Positions 23,227 through 36,626 of a DNA stretch of 64,000 nt are shown piece by piece (positions within the stretch are counted from its first letter, which is position 1; every line of letters starts with the position of its first letter). This stretch comes from Scilla litardierei (lineage: Eukaryota; Streptophyta; Magnoliopsida; Asparagales; Asparagaceae). A program made the translations under genes and the position numbers. Where the stretch lies: assembly GCA_030789695.1 (NCBI GenBank), contig CM061139.1, positions 1,627,878-1,691,877 on the forward strand. Reading direction: 5' to 3'. A model generated the notes under the pieces. It was given only the letters and a program-made list of their open reading frames with translations, was not told the DNA's origin and made no database searches.

Positions 23227-24920
23227 CCCCTCCCAAACGTTTTCTTCTTCCTCCACTTGATCCAAAACCCTAGTTTCTCTCCCATTGAGCCCCCATCTTC
23301 CTCCAACCCTTATTCCTTCATTCCAAGCCCAAGATCCATCATCTAAACCCTCCATCAACTCATTCTACCTCTCATCTTCCCCAAAATCTCATCAAACCCC
23401 CAAAATCCCCAAAAAACCCCTAGTTCTCTAAATTTCTCCAATCATTTCCAGATCTGATCCATAGGTTCTCCGGAGTGTTTCTTCCGCTTCCTCACGGTAA
23501 TAAATCGATCTCTTGAAGTTTTCATAACCCGTTGTGTTTTGTGGAACCCTAATGAGATTTCTTGTGTTTTGATGATTGTTTCTCCATAACAGCGATTTCC
23601 CCGTAGTTTAGCATCCGTGAGACGAACCTTCGTGATCGTCATCCCCGGTGCTAGGCAAGTGAAACTTGCATCTCTTGATTTGGGCCATGTCTTAGGCCAT
23701 TTCCTTGTTTTAGCGTAAAAGAGACTAGACGGTGAAAGGATAGCCGTCTAGACGCCATTGACCTAGCTTGACAACGAAGCTTGGTCCGTCACCCTTATCA
23801 TGCTTGTATGTCATGTTTAATTACAATTAACGGTACGCGAATATTTTTCATGTCATTGCATTTTTCCTGTCACGTTTAAATACAATTAACGGTACGCGAA
23901 TATCTGTTCATGACATTGCATACATCGATTGTTCATCGTGAATGTGTAGCTCACGCTACAAAACTGATAGTTCCTGGCTCGTGACCAGAAGCGAGCATAA
24001 TGAGTTGCTAACCCCAACGCTCGATATTGAATTGTGAACTAAGAAACAAGCTCTCGTGCGGGGCAACCCTGGCTCACTTGCTGGGCTCATGTACAGGGAC
24101 CCTGGCTTGTTTACGTGTGGGATGGGGTAAGAGTTAAGCGGCCATTCAACTGGGAGTCTGCCCGATCAGCAACTGCAGTGGTAAGGCGTAAACTCTGGGG
24201 TGGGGTAGTGTTTAGTGCTGATCGGCGTGAATGTTGTACCATTCAGCTGAAGGGCGTAAACATCTACAAACAACGTGAAACGCGAATAGTGAATTGATTG
24301 AGATTGTTGGTAGCTTGGCTACTCTTGTCTTGTGCCGATAATTGTTCTCTTGTACTTATTGTTCACCATGTCGTACTTGTGCACTCATGTTATAACTGCC
24401 ATGTCATGCATACTATAACTGCTAGGTTGCTAGTTTACCTTCCTTTCAGTTTCCTTGCTCAAGTCTTTCCAGACTTGCTGACATGTGCCCCTTTCTCTTT
24501 GGGTGTCGCATGTTAGTTGTCGGGCCAGAGCTTGTTGCAGAGGACGTTGTGTTTGCTGAGGAGGAGTCTTGTGGACACCGGTGACTTGTTGAGTTTTCCT
24601 TTATGTTTTAGGATTCCTGTTAGTTGTCGGTGCGTGGCGCCCTTGTATGTATGTTATACTTTGTTGGCCATGTTGGGCCTTAGACTCTTTTTCCTTTAGC
24701 TTGGTGGCTTTTCTGCGATATTGTAATTTGTTATGGACATTTGGAGATTCAATAAATGTCGTCTCATTTCCTTATTATCATTGTTGTTTCGTTTCGCTTT
24801 GCAAGGACTTGCCATAATAAGTGTTTTTATACGCTTATCAGACTTGGAGCTCCACAGCTTCAAGTTTGTGCGGACCTTCTCACGTCTCGCCTCCACATTT
24901 TTGGGAAGCGGGGCGTGACA

Positions 24921-27900
24921 GGTTTTAATGGTGGCCCATGCAGGTCCATTTGCAAATGCGAACTAACGGAACAACGATAATAATTATAGAATGTCCGTTA
25001 AATAAATTAGAACATCCAAGTTATAAGCCCGAGTCTAGGTTTTTAGCGTTCCTATGTCTTAGGTGGCTGGTAGGCGTGTTAGAGCATCTGTCCCAGCTTG
25101 GTAGGAAATCCATTAGGTCAGGACTATAGTGAGACTTAGTTAGAAGTTTGTGCTTGCTAGTTAGGGATCCTTGATTGTTAGTTAGACTCCATGCTAGTGA
25201 TCGCTATGATAGTCTTAAGAGTTACCTTAGTGGTTCCTGTCTAGCCCTGACCATGATAGATTCCTAAGATTTCTTTGGCTGTTCGCTTGGGTTCATCGAT
25301 TTCGGACCAAGCTGAACTCATTGCATTGCTGACCAGCTCCCTAGAGAGTCTTAGCGCTTAATTCCATAATCTTTGGTTGGTTGACCGTAGGAGTTTCCGT
25401 AGATTTTCCTAAGTCATAACCTAGGCGTATTTATGTTTTGATCATCCGACCAAATCCCTTGGCCTTTAGTTAACCCGATGATTAGAACCCCCCCCCCCCC
25501 CCCCCTGATTCAATCTTTCCTGGTCACTACACCTTGGTGTTACTGACCATAGATCTTCATCATGGTTTTCTTGCATCGTGATTTAGGTGCATGCCTCACA
25601 CAACCACATTCATTGCCCTCGATTCACATGATCCCCTCCTTACTATTATTGTTGACCTTTCAAATCTTTCCCGTTGCAAATCTTGATTCTTCCAAAGTCG
25701 TTTCCAATTTTCCCTTATTAAAAGTTTCCACTTGATTTGAATTTTGTTTTAAACCTTCTTTCAATATATTACCATTACTCCCATTTGAGCTAAGAGTTGT
25801 TCTTAGATTTTGAAAAACTATTTGGCCGTAATTTTAAATTACTATCTTGTAACCATTTTCTAACCTATATCTTCGCTTCTCGATCTCAAAACTTTACTAC
25901 TATTTCGATGATTCGATATACCACCTCTCCTACTATCGCGAAATTCATTTTAGCTACTTACCGTACGTACTTCAAAATACTTCTTTCAAGATAAATAGGA
26001 CTCCAATTAATTTATGAATATATACTAATTACAAGTTTGTCGTACCCGTACTTCAAGTCTTTTACCAACCCATGCTTGCGGCAAATCCTTGATTCCCCTA
26101 AAAGTATTTTCGATGTTCCTCTTTCGCTAAGTTTGAATTTGTTCGCGAACTTTTAATATATATATTAGGTTTCGTACTCTTTCACGACTTAAATTTATTT
26201 GTTCTTTTTAAAACATTGAAACTTTTGTCGAGATTTTTGATTATTAGTTTATAATATTCTTTAGCCTATATTTTCATATCGATATAAATGACTTGCCTCT
26301 TTTCATATACCAATTTTCTTCTGAACCGTACTTTTGTTTTCCTAACCTGAATTATAATTTTCTTTTCTTACTTATGCCATTAAAACTTATTCGAATACCG
26401 CGTCATGTTTGCTTCTTATATACCGTTCAAGTCACATGGGGTTTCAGCTTTCGGCGAGTCGATTTTATGCTCAACTTTTCCCTAGTTCAGATTTTTGTAG
26501 AATTACTTTTCGAACCCCTTTCCTGATTTAGACCTCCAAAATTCGGTTTCAAAGTTTATTACCAATTTAATAATTCTATATATGTGTATGTCCTCCCACT
26601 TACTTCCATACCACTAAGATGTTATTATCTTTCCATTCGTCATACATATTTCAAAAAAAATGATTTCTAAAGTAGACCTTCAATTAATTTTTATATATCA
26701 GTACTACGACCGTTATGCTCCTCGTTTCCCTTATTACAGAACTTTGTGAAAATCATTATTTCATAACCTTTTCTGATCTAGACCCTCCATAAATTTGATT
26801 TCAAAGTTTCACTACAAATTTTGATAATACAACTAATAAGCTATTGTTATCTTTCCGTTCACCCTACATGCCTTTAGAATAATTTCTAAACTAAATTGAA
26901 TTTCGAATGTTTACATATATCCACATTAGGCTCATTAGCCCGTATGTTAAGAGCTTTGTGTAAAACGATTCCTTTGGCAAATCCTGGTTACACTAAAAGG
27001 TAGTTTCAATATTGATTATTTGAGCTTTTTCCTGGCTTAAAGACTTTGAAAGTATTTGGCATGAGTTTAAAATTCTTTCGTTAATTTAATTTCGTTTCAA
27101 AACTTTTGCCAACATTATTAAATCACCGCCGTATAATATTTTCTAAACTACGACCTCAAAATTCGTGTGAATGATTCACTTTCTTTTAATGACCTTACGT
27201 GAGCCAAAGAACCGTTTTCTCCTATTATGTATATTCGACTCAAACTTATTTCAAACAATTTGTTTTGTCGACCTCTAAATATTTTTATACGGAAAAGGAC
27301 TCCAACTTTGAAGTATAACGGTTTTCAAACTTTTCGTATTTTAGAATATGTTATTTACACTATTTTCCATGTGTCCTAATGGAGCATCATTACATCATTG
27401 CACAACTGTTTTCATGCTTTTCGATCCTTCTATTCATTACGCTCTTGATTTCAATTTCTTTCCTTTTGTCTAGCCAATAGAGCTTGTCGTCGCCGTGTCA
27501 ACCTTGATATAGTTTGGTGGGCCCCATTAGTGTAATTTGATGTGTCGTCATTGTGTATTTGATTTCATGGTGCATATGAAGTTGTGTGTGTGTGTTGGTA
27601 TTGGTATATTGTGTGTAGGTAGTTATGTACTAGCTGCATCAGTGTAAGTGTGATAAACATATGATAGTAGGATTATAATGTTTGATTGGTATTACTTGTT
27701 TTTATGAGATGTCGTATGCGTGTATACCATGAGGTATACCCGACTACTGCATATCTTAACTTATGTATGAAGTGAATATGTATTGATGTACCAATTATAG
27801 GTGGATGGATATGGTATGAATATATACGATGCTTGGGTGTGACTATAGGTAAATAATTTTATTAGGGAGAGTATTGTAATTATAGGTGTGCTGATGTTTG

Positions 27901-29043
27901 TAATAATATCATGGTATATGAAGTGATCGAAATATGTGATATTACCTGGTTAGATATTGAGGGTGTTTGACATTTAGATATGTGTGTGGTTATATTGGTA
28001 GACGTGTATGCATTAGCTAGTATTGGCATATGTATGGATGCTATGTTACGTATATGGAATTATTCCGCTATGATTTTGAGTCTCACTCAAGCTTGAGTGG
28101 GTACACTCTATGTACATTGGTGTATTGTATGTGGTTGGTGTATAGTGATGGATGATGTATGTATAATGGTTGGATTGTTTGTGCCTGGTTGTGTTACGCA
28201 CGCGATTGTGGGTGGCTATACCAATATATAGTTATGTGAGTTGGTCTTGTGGTATAGTTATTCACTAAGGATTTGGTTGCGTGAATATATGTGCGCTAGT
28301 TAAACTAGGTGCGTAGATGTGCTAAGCATATGGTGGTGTGATTGGTGTATATATGAATGAAATATTAGCGTGTGTGGGTGTGCACCATGCACGGGTAAGT
28401 ATGTGATAATTATAGGAATTGGTGACTATGGTATATGTGGTGTGTCGTGATTATAGCTATAGGACTATATATGAAGTGATAATATGGTGAAATGTGTGCA
28501 TGCATTTGAATGACTATAAATTGAGAAATTATAATGATGGTGAATGTATTTTAGATATAGTGAACTTGTTTTAACAATGGTATGGTGTGAATTCGCATGT
28601 TGATTGTTTGGCGTATACTAGGAGATATATGGACTAGTGTACTCTTATTGTCTTGTCCATAGGTAGTTACCTATACGCGTAGATTCCGATGGTATTTTCT
28701 AGTGTGAAATTATTTTCAAATAAGTAAGAGACTTGGCTATTTTCATATAGTGTGTAATAAGTGTTTTATAGTTATATGGAATATACTTGCCTATATGAAT
28801 GATTTGAATACGTGAATGGAGTTGTTTGATTATAATAAGTATAAGTGTACTATGTGCGTGAATATATATTTTCTTCCGTGGTGTTAATAATTGACTACCT
28901 AGAGTATATATATATAAGCACTTGAAATGAATGTACTTGGTTGAAATTTTGATGTGATATTGATTGAGGGTAATTACTAGGGTGACTAGGTATAGCTATA
29001 GTTAGAAAGTCCGAGGACGGACTTTATTCTAAGGTGGGTAGGA
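24921..29043 (+). other. LARD internal region with a strand-composition switch
   Basis: Non-coding. From about 25,500 to 27,480 it is C/T-rich and G-poor (for example 25621-25680 has 6 G and 17 C). From about 27,540 to the 3' LTR it is G/T-rich and C-poor (28141-28200 has 19 G and 4 C). A poly-C run lies at about 25488-25505. The last bases, CTAAGGTGGGTAGGA, are the probable polypurine tract. Confidence 0.75.
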
Positions 29044-31475
29044 TGTAACGACTGGTTTTCGTGTAATTGGAATATCTATATTAAAATATATGCTTGGTGG
29101 ATTTTCTCCTTGGATGTGTGGTTTTCGTCGCCATAGCTTTCACTTTCGATCGTTTCGTCGTGATTTTCTAGCTTCTTCCTTCGATCGTCGATTTCGGAGT
29201 AAGTCATTCGTGATGAGCTTCAAATCGCTCATATCTTAGAGTATAAATCGATCCTAGAAGCCATAGAAATCTTCCCGAAGCTTCGCGCTTCGAATCGACA
29301 CTTTTCGTGCACGTTAGTTGGTTCAAGAAGGAGAACCAACCGACTAGATTTCAATCTAGTCGGTCGGCAATCCTTAATGGACCGACTAGTGGGCTTTGAT
29401 TAAAATTCAGGAGTTACTGTTCCTTCTTAGTCGGTCTAAGTTCATCTTTCGACCGACTAGTTTTTAAACTAGTCGGTTAAGTTATGTACTCAGACCGACT
29501 AATTCTTCGTTCTTCTGAACAGTCGAGTACTGTTCCCTCTTAGTCGGTCTAAGAACGTTCATCGACCGACTAGATGCCAAACTAGTCGGTCAGCAGTTGT
29601 TCATTGACCGACTAAATCTAAATCCTAATTCTGTACAGGAGTTACTGTTTACACTTAGTCGGTCTGCGTTGGTCGACCGACCGACTAGTTGCCAAACTAG
29701 TCGGTCAGTGGTTGCTCTTTGACCGACTAATCTGTGTTAAAACCCTAATTTCTGGGCAGCCGCCAGCCCATCCTATTTAAACCCCTCCCAAACGTTTTCT
29801 TCTTCCTCCACTCGACCCAAAACCCTAGTTTCTCCCCCATTAAGCCCACATCTTCCTCCAACCCTTATTCCTTCATTCCAAGCCCAAGATCCATCATCTA
29901 AAGCCTCCATCAACTCATTCTACCTCTCATCTTCCCCAAAATCTCATCAAACCCCCAAAATCCCCCAAAAACCCCTAGTTCTCTAAACTTCTCCAATCAT
30001 TTCCAGATCTGATCCATAGGTTCTCCGGAGTGTTTCTTCCGCTTCCTCACGGTAATAAATCGATCTCTTGAAGTTTTCATAACCCGTTGTGTTTTGTGGA
30101 ACCCTAATGAGATTTCTTGTGTTTTGATGATTGTTTCTCCATAACAGCGATTTCCCCGTAGTTTAGCATCCGTGAGACGAACCTTCGTGATCGTCATCAC
30201 CGGTGCTAGGCAAGTGAAACTTGCATCTCTTGATTTGGGCCATGTCTTAGGCCATTTCCTTGTTTTAGCGTAAAAGAGACTAGACGGTGAAAGGATAGCC
30301 GTCTAGACGCCATTGACCTAGCTTGACAACGAAGCTTGGTCTGTCACCCTTATCATGCTTGTATGTCATGTTTAATTACAATTAACGGTACGCGAATATT
30401 TTTCATGTCATTGCATTTTTCCTGTCACGTTTAAATACAATTAACGGTACGCGAATATCTGTTCATGACATTGCATACATCGATTGTTCATCGTGAATGT
30501 GTAGCTCACACTACAAAACTGATAGTTCCTGGCTCGTGACCAGAAGCGAGCATAATGAGTTGCTAACCCCAACGCTCGATATTGAATTGTGAACTAAGAA
30601 ACAAGCTCCCATGCGGGGCAACCCTGGCTCACTTGCTGGGCTCATGTACAGGGACCCTGGCTTGTTTACGTGTGGGATGGGGTAAGAGTTAAGCGGCCAT
30701 TCAACTGGGAGTCTGCCCGATCAGCAACTGCAGTGGTAAGTCGTAAACTCTGGGGTGGGGTAGTGTTTAGTGCTGATCGGCGTGAATGTTGTACCATTCA
30801 GCTGAAGGGCGTAAACATCTACAAACAACGTGAAACGTGAATAGTGAATTGATTGATATTGTTAGTAGCTTGGCTACTCTTGTCTTGTGCCGATAATTGT
30901 TCTCGTGTATTTATTGTTCACCATGTCGTACTTGTGCACTCATATTATAACTGCCATGTCATGCATACTATAACTGCTAGGTTGCTAGTTTACCTTCCTT
31001 TCAGTTTCCTTGCTCAAGTCTTTCCAGACTTGTTGACATGTGCCCCTTTCTCTTTGGGTGTCGCATGTTAGTTGCCGGGCCAGAGCTTGTTGCAGAGGAC
31101 GTTGTGTTTGCTGAGGAGGAGTCTTGTGGACACCGGTGACTTGTTGAGTTTTCCTTTATGTTTTAGGATTCCTGTTAGTTGTCGGTGCGTGGCGCCCTTG
31201 TATGTATGTTATACTTTGTTGGCCATGTTGGGCCTTAGACTCTTTTTCCTTTAGCTTGGTGGCTTTTCTGCGATATTGTAATTTGTTATGGACATTTGGA
31301 GATTCAATAAATGTCGTCTCATTTCCTTATTATCATTGTTGTTTCGTTTCGCTTTGCAAGGACTTGCCATAATAAGTGTTTTTATACGCTTATCAGACTT
31401 GGAGCTCCACAGCTTCAAGTTTGTGCGGACCTTCTCACGTCTCGCCTCCACATTTTTTGGAAGCGGGGCGTGACA
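29044..31475 (+). mobile_element. 3' LTR of the LARD
   Basis: Same length and order as the 5' LTR, offset by exactly 6,555 bp, with palindrome array at 29336-29733 and TATTTAAA at 29774-29781. It ends GCGTGACA directly before the TATTA duplication. Confidence 0.92.
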
Positions 31476-31480
31476 TATTA

Positions 31481-34236
31481 AGTATATTTAGATCTTAACC
31501 TTCAATGAAAACCTTTCAATTCTTTCATTAAAGATTCATTGTTGTTTTAATTCTACCACCTGGCCTTAATTTTCATAGATGATTATGTTCATGGATTATT
31601 TAGATCCTACCATGATATGCCATGTCATTCTAGTAAAATCATTCATTTCCTTCGGACTCTAATTCATAATACTCTTAGTTGTGCATTCTGGATGTCTGAC
31701 AACTGACTGCTGCTCAAAATCCAGGCAACTGTCTCTGAACAGGCACATGTGATTTGTTCAACAGTCGTCTGTAAAGCACACACTTTTGACATGATATCTT
31801 TGGCTTTCATTCTTAAGTTTCAACAGGGGATTTCTATACAAAATACAAGTGCCTCTAACTTGTTAGTCAGTCGCATGTATCATCTTGCCCAAGTTATCCC
31901 ATTTTGTTAACTTACGCACGTGTGCATCCATGCGATATATGTTGGTTTTACATGCGCCTGCCCATGGCACAGGCGCCTGTATATTCCAATACAGTCGTAT
32001 GTCCATTCCTTGCCCATATTCTTCATTTTGGCAAGTTACGCACTTGTGCACACAGACGCTGAACGTTGGTTTCATAGTCGCATGTCCATGGCACAGGTGC
32101 CTGTGTATACCACATCAGTCGCATGTCTTGCTTACCTATGGCATGCTACATCATGTTATATACAATTCATGCAATGAATAAGATTAATTGATTTAGGATC
32201 TTTATGAATATTTGTTCATTGTATCACCACACATCTTATACTTTTCTTATAGTTTGTATAATTGTATTTATGAGACACGTTTATATAATTTGCGGTGATC
32301 AATATATGCTACTTGTCATTTTAATTGCTTCATGACTGATGTTTAGCTATAATTTTATTTGAGAGATTTTTTTCTTTCATATATGATATTTTCACAAGTG
32401 ACATATCACTCATGCATATTGGTTAGTGATCTTCATGTTATATTTCTCACAATGTCATCTCTCATCTCATGCTCATATTTTATGCTATTTTTTTGAGATG
32501 GTAGAGATAATTTGTGCTATACAAGATCATATAAGTTTTATATTGTTAATGATGATATGTATATTGTTTCTTAGATATTCTTCCATGAATATATCCTGAT
32601 ACACATGGCTTCATTAATGCTACCTCCGATTAAATTTTGATTACATAAGCTTTTGTTATATTCGCACAATTGGTATGCTTGCATGTGATACTCGTGGTAA
32701 CTTTATTCATTTATGTCCTACCTTGTGACTTTGAACCTAGATTATCTTCATTATATCTTATGTATGCTCATGTCAAACTCCATGCTTTTGCTCAAAAGAC
32801 GTTTTTTCACATTATGCCTCATGTTGAATCCTTTATGATAATTGAGCTAGGATGATATCATGACTCTATTTTCACTTGGTTTCCTTCACAAGTGATGTCA
32901 TGATCTTGGCATTATTTGCCTGTTTTGCATACTTTGTTAGAATATTTATATTTGATATCATCTTTACATGCTCTTGCTTGATGTTAGTTTTGAGCTTAGG
33001 ATATATTGCTTATCTTGCTTATGCTCATGGCATTCCATGCTTATCATTGATTCATTCTGCGAGTATCTGTTCTGGAATGCATGAAAGTACTATGGTTATT
33101 TTGAACATTGTTTCAATTAGTATCCTATTATGCTAGAATTGTGTATGCCATAATTTTTATGAAGCTACTATCTTTATTTGGCATAAAACTTTTGCATGAT
33201 GATTGATATTTGATATTCATACATATTTTATCAACTTGTCACCCCACATCTCATACTTCACTTAGAATTAGTATGCTTACTTTTGGAGATGATTTGTGGA
33301 GTTTAGTACATTCCATTATACTTATTTTTTGTCATCTCACATCTCATACTTCTATTTTCACTCTTTAATGGGATTTTTGAGATGATTTGTGCTAGATGTG
33401 ATCATTTTATGTAATTACAGTTTGTGATGCTTTGAGTATGTTAGTATGCACATTAGAATTTATTTTGAGTAATGAGTTCATAACCATGATTGTGATATTA
33501 TTTGTGCCCTTTTTGATCATATTTTCACCACCTATTGTCACTTCACTTTCAATTGATATATTTTGACATGTAGTGATTAGTTCATTGGTATTATGATCAT
33601 TAGAACTTAATTTGAGTTATTATTTCATAACATAACTTAGTACACGTGACTAAAATTTCCATAGTCATGTTTGTTGTATTTTTCTGCTATATTTGGCTTA
33701 GATATAAGTCTATTGATATTATTTGTTGATTTATGTCATTGTGATGATACTGATTCTATCATTATGTCTTTAATCATGTTCATGTCATATGTGCTCAAGG
33801 ATAGTCTATCACATTATGCTTAATGTTATAAATTTTGTGATAATTGAGCTTGTTTGTGTACTTGACACTATTTGATCACTTTTTTTCTTTTATAAGCGAT
33901 GTCATGATTTTTGCATTGTTATCCATTGTTATCATATTTACAGTTGGTAGCTACTGCTAATTATACTATTGGCACTTTTCAAACACTGCTCACACTAGTG
34001 TTTACAATTAGTATCTATTGTAATCTTTTATCAAACTATGATTATTGCTTATCTACTTGTGATAATTGAGGGTGGTTGAGTTGTTGTTGGATATTTACTC
34101 TTGCAATTGATATCTTTATGTTGATATCTGTTTACAATTGGTAGCTTATATAGTTTACATTAGATATACCTCTTGGTTTCCCCTCTATTTTTTGCATGTA
34201 TTGTTTCTATACATCGCATGCCTTTTGGATAATGCC
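31481..34236 (+). other. S2 3' non-coding region with a displaced palindrome module
   Basis: A/T-rich sequence with no gene. At 31690-32125 it contains CAGTCGCATG, CAGGCGCCTG and related words in a layout resembling the S1 LTR array in reverse complement; for example AACTTGTTAGTCAGT occurs in both. So LTR U3-type sequence is present here inside an internal region. The rest is T/A-rich with repeated words such as CACATCTCATACTT. Confidence 0.55.
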
Positions 34237-34645
34237 AAAGGGGAGAGAAATAAACAAAGGATGTGCTTTGTGCTAATTAAATGTTGAGTTTTAAATAATA
34301 ACTTGAATTATATAGCCTTTATGTATGATCGATTATGTATATGATGCAGGGGGAGCATTGCTGATTGTCTTGGTCTATATGATTACATTTGGTATCGATT
34401 GGTAATAATGCTCATGCTTATGATGTGTATCACATATATGATGTGTATTGTGTATGCATATCATTTTTGGTCATTCATGCGTACATACACAACCTCATGT
34501 GATACACACACTATAAACTGCTTAATGATGCTATTAATTATTGATATTATCTTGATTGTCATCATTGTAGGGGGAGTAAGTATATTTAATGCATAATAAT
34601 TTATTTTGTTTATATTTGGTTTGTCATTATCAAAAGGGGGGAGGA
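34237..34645 (+). promoter_or_regulatory. Multiple polypurine tracts of S2
   Basis: Four purine tracts precede the 3' LTR: AAAGGGGAGAGAAA (34237-34250), AGGGGGAG (34348-34355), AGGGGGAG (34569-34576) and AAAAGGGGGGAGGA (34632-34645, touching the LTR). S3 has the same four-tract series. Multiple PPTs are a described Sirevirus hallmark. Confidence 0.8.
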
Positions 34646-36626
34646 TGTTGAGTTTTGGACTCTCCACCTTAGTTTTGATGATGATCAAACATAAATCATT
34701 TTGATTAACCCATGTGATTATAGTTAACTAAAGTATCGCCAATTATATTCAAGAAGATCAAAAGTGACTACACATGTTGATTCAAGTGGAGAACTTGGTG
34801 GATCAACAAAGGTGAAGCATTGGCTTGCAAAGACTACATCAAACCTCAATCAATGGCTTCAACAAATGAATGTAAAGAGAAGAAATGAATGGAAGATTCA
34901 AAAGATTCAAAAAAAACATCTTAAGGATCAACGACTAGATGATGATGGAGACATTCAAGACATACAACTAAAAGACTCAAGCCCATGAAGAATTAAGGAT
35001 ATTCATTGTAATCTTTAGTATTTACTTATTAGTGAGTCTTAGAATGTTAAGCCTTGAATTAGAACTACTTAGAGGCACCTACACTACATATATACATTAT
35101 TAGTATAGCCTCCAGTTGCCCTTATATGCTTCTAGGCATTCAAAACTTGAATCTGAACTTTTGACTCAAAATAGGGGCCTGATGAAGGATAACTAGGTGC
35201 CTAGTGTGCACACCAGAGGCCGGGTTGCCATTCAGTAGGCACCTGTTGCAAAACAGAACACATATATCGTTGAAGCTGTATGCTATTTTTCAGACTAGTC
35301 TGCCTTCAAACTGAAGCCTGTTTTTCTGTAGTTGGAATTTTTCATCCAAACAACTTGCAATAGTTAGGTAACCCACTAATCTTTCCAACCCAACTTGAAT
35401 CACTCCAATAGGCTATTTGTAGTTCAAGTTACGACCGTTTTTCGTGAGCCGATATCAGATTTCCTGCATCTATCAGTCGGATTCAAAGTGCTGCCAGTTT
35501 TTTTGTAGTTGGAATTACGTGTCCGTTCCAAGATCATTTGAAAGCACATCTTGTTAGCTTTCTAACCCAACTTAAATCACTCTAATAGGATATCTGTAGT
35601 TGCAGATATAGATGTTTTAGTGATTAGTTGTACAGAAAAACTGCATAGTCTGCCACTCGAACAACAGCTTGTTGTCGGTTTGACAGGCGCCTGCCCAGGT
35701 GTACAGGCGCATATTCAAGTCCTTTTCAGCCTAATTCTAGCTGTTGGAAGATTGTTTTTGGGCCTTTTTGCCTGGGGTTTTGGGCTTCCCTTGAGCTTCT
35801 ATATATATGAGATAGGCTGAATATGTTAGCTCTCTTGGTCTCTTAAGAAAAATTTTAAGTCTCATTTTCAAGACTCTTTCTCCTCTCAAGTGCTCTCTAA
35901 TTCTCTCTTGCCCTCTATGCTTTAAAGCATATATCTAAGCTAGATGTGCTTTCATCTTTGGGAAAGCATCTCAAGGGATATCTCCTCCCTCATTGAGCAC
36001 TTCGTACACACAATATAACCTTCATAAGTAAGTTATTATTCAAGGCATAGATGAGTGTATTTCAAGTTGTATATTTCATTCTCAATACTTCTATTTTATT
36101 GAGTACTCTCGGTTGGTGAGAGGTTGGCTTGATCCCAAGTTGTAGGAGTCAAGGAGAAATGTTTGCTCTCGGTATTTGAGAGTGTTGGCTTGACCCCAAG
36201 TTGTGGGAGTCAAGAAAAGGGTTTGCTCTCAGTTTGTAAGAATGTGCTTAGTTCCAAGTTGTGGGAATAAGGTATTTGTGTGTTCCCGGGTTGCGGGATA
36301 CACGGACATCGATTGTAGGTTTATTGCACTTGTTGGGGTTTTCACAAGTGGGCTAAAGGGAAGATCTAGTGGTATTTACCAGAGTATCCGAGTGTGGTCT
36401 TGGGTGTTGCTGGATTAGGGCACCGATAACAAGTCGGGTTTGACTTGGGTGGCACCGAAACAGTATACATTTCATGTTTGCATTCCATTCTTCCTTGTGT
36501 TGTTGATCATTTCTTTAATTCCATATTTGTTGGTTAATTAGGGTTTTATTTGTCGTAAATTCCTTATAATTCTATAACACACTATACACCCCCAGTGTTT
36601 CTTCCTCATAGCACAGGGTCCTTACA
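34646..36626 (+). mobile_element. 3' LTR of S2
   Basis: A 1,981-bp LTR from TGTTGAGTTTTGGACT to GGGTCCTTACA, with the same block order as the 5' LTR: repeated ACTTGAATCACTCCAATAGG-like words, CAGGCGCCTG (about 35686) and a TATATATATGAGATAG promoter-like site. It abuts copia RNase H sequence at 36627. Confidence 0.9.

Larger units (their letters stand above)
22489..24920 (+). mobile_element. 5' LTR of the LARD
   Basis: Order: A/T-rich start, palindrome array (22781-23178), TATTTAAA (23219-23226), then a pyrimidine-rich leader. The array-to-TATA distance is about 40 bp. Small frames of 60-73 codons here recur identically in the 3' LTR and are not considered genes. Confidence 0.9.
22489..31475 (+). 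mobile_element. Complete LARD-like LTR element without coding capacity
   Basis: An 8,987-bp element flanked by the perfect duplication TATTA (22484-22488 and 31476-31480). Both LTRs are 2,432 bp (22489-24920 and 29044-31475), start TGTAACGACTGG and end GGGGCGTGACA. I count about two dozen differences between them by eye, roughly 1%, so insertion is recent. The 4,123-bp interior has no frame longer than about 80 codons and no pol motif. It must have used proteins of another element. I see no standard tRNA-Met PBS after the 5' LTR. Confidence 0.9.
10987..36626 (+). mobile_element. Sirevirus S2, 25.6 kb with nested insertions
   Basis: This element has two LTRs (10987-13133, 34646-36626), a Met PBS, a degenerate gag and the multiple polypurine tracts characteristic of Sireviruses. 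It interrupts the copia RNase H exactly at the LTR borders. The flanking 5-mers (GAGAG left, AGATT right) do not match, so no target duplication is visible. Removing L3 (5.4 kb) and the LARD (9.0 kb) leaves about 11.3 kb. No protease, integrase, RT or RNase H is found, so S2 is a pol-less, non-autonomous derivative. Confidence 0.85.

Noticed and set aside
22489..31475. Small frames repeated in both LARD LTRs (60-73 codons) as genes
   Set aside because: They recur only because the LTRs are duplicates, are short and have no family resemblance.
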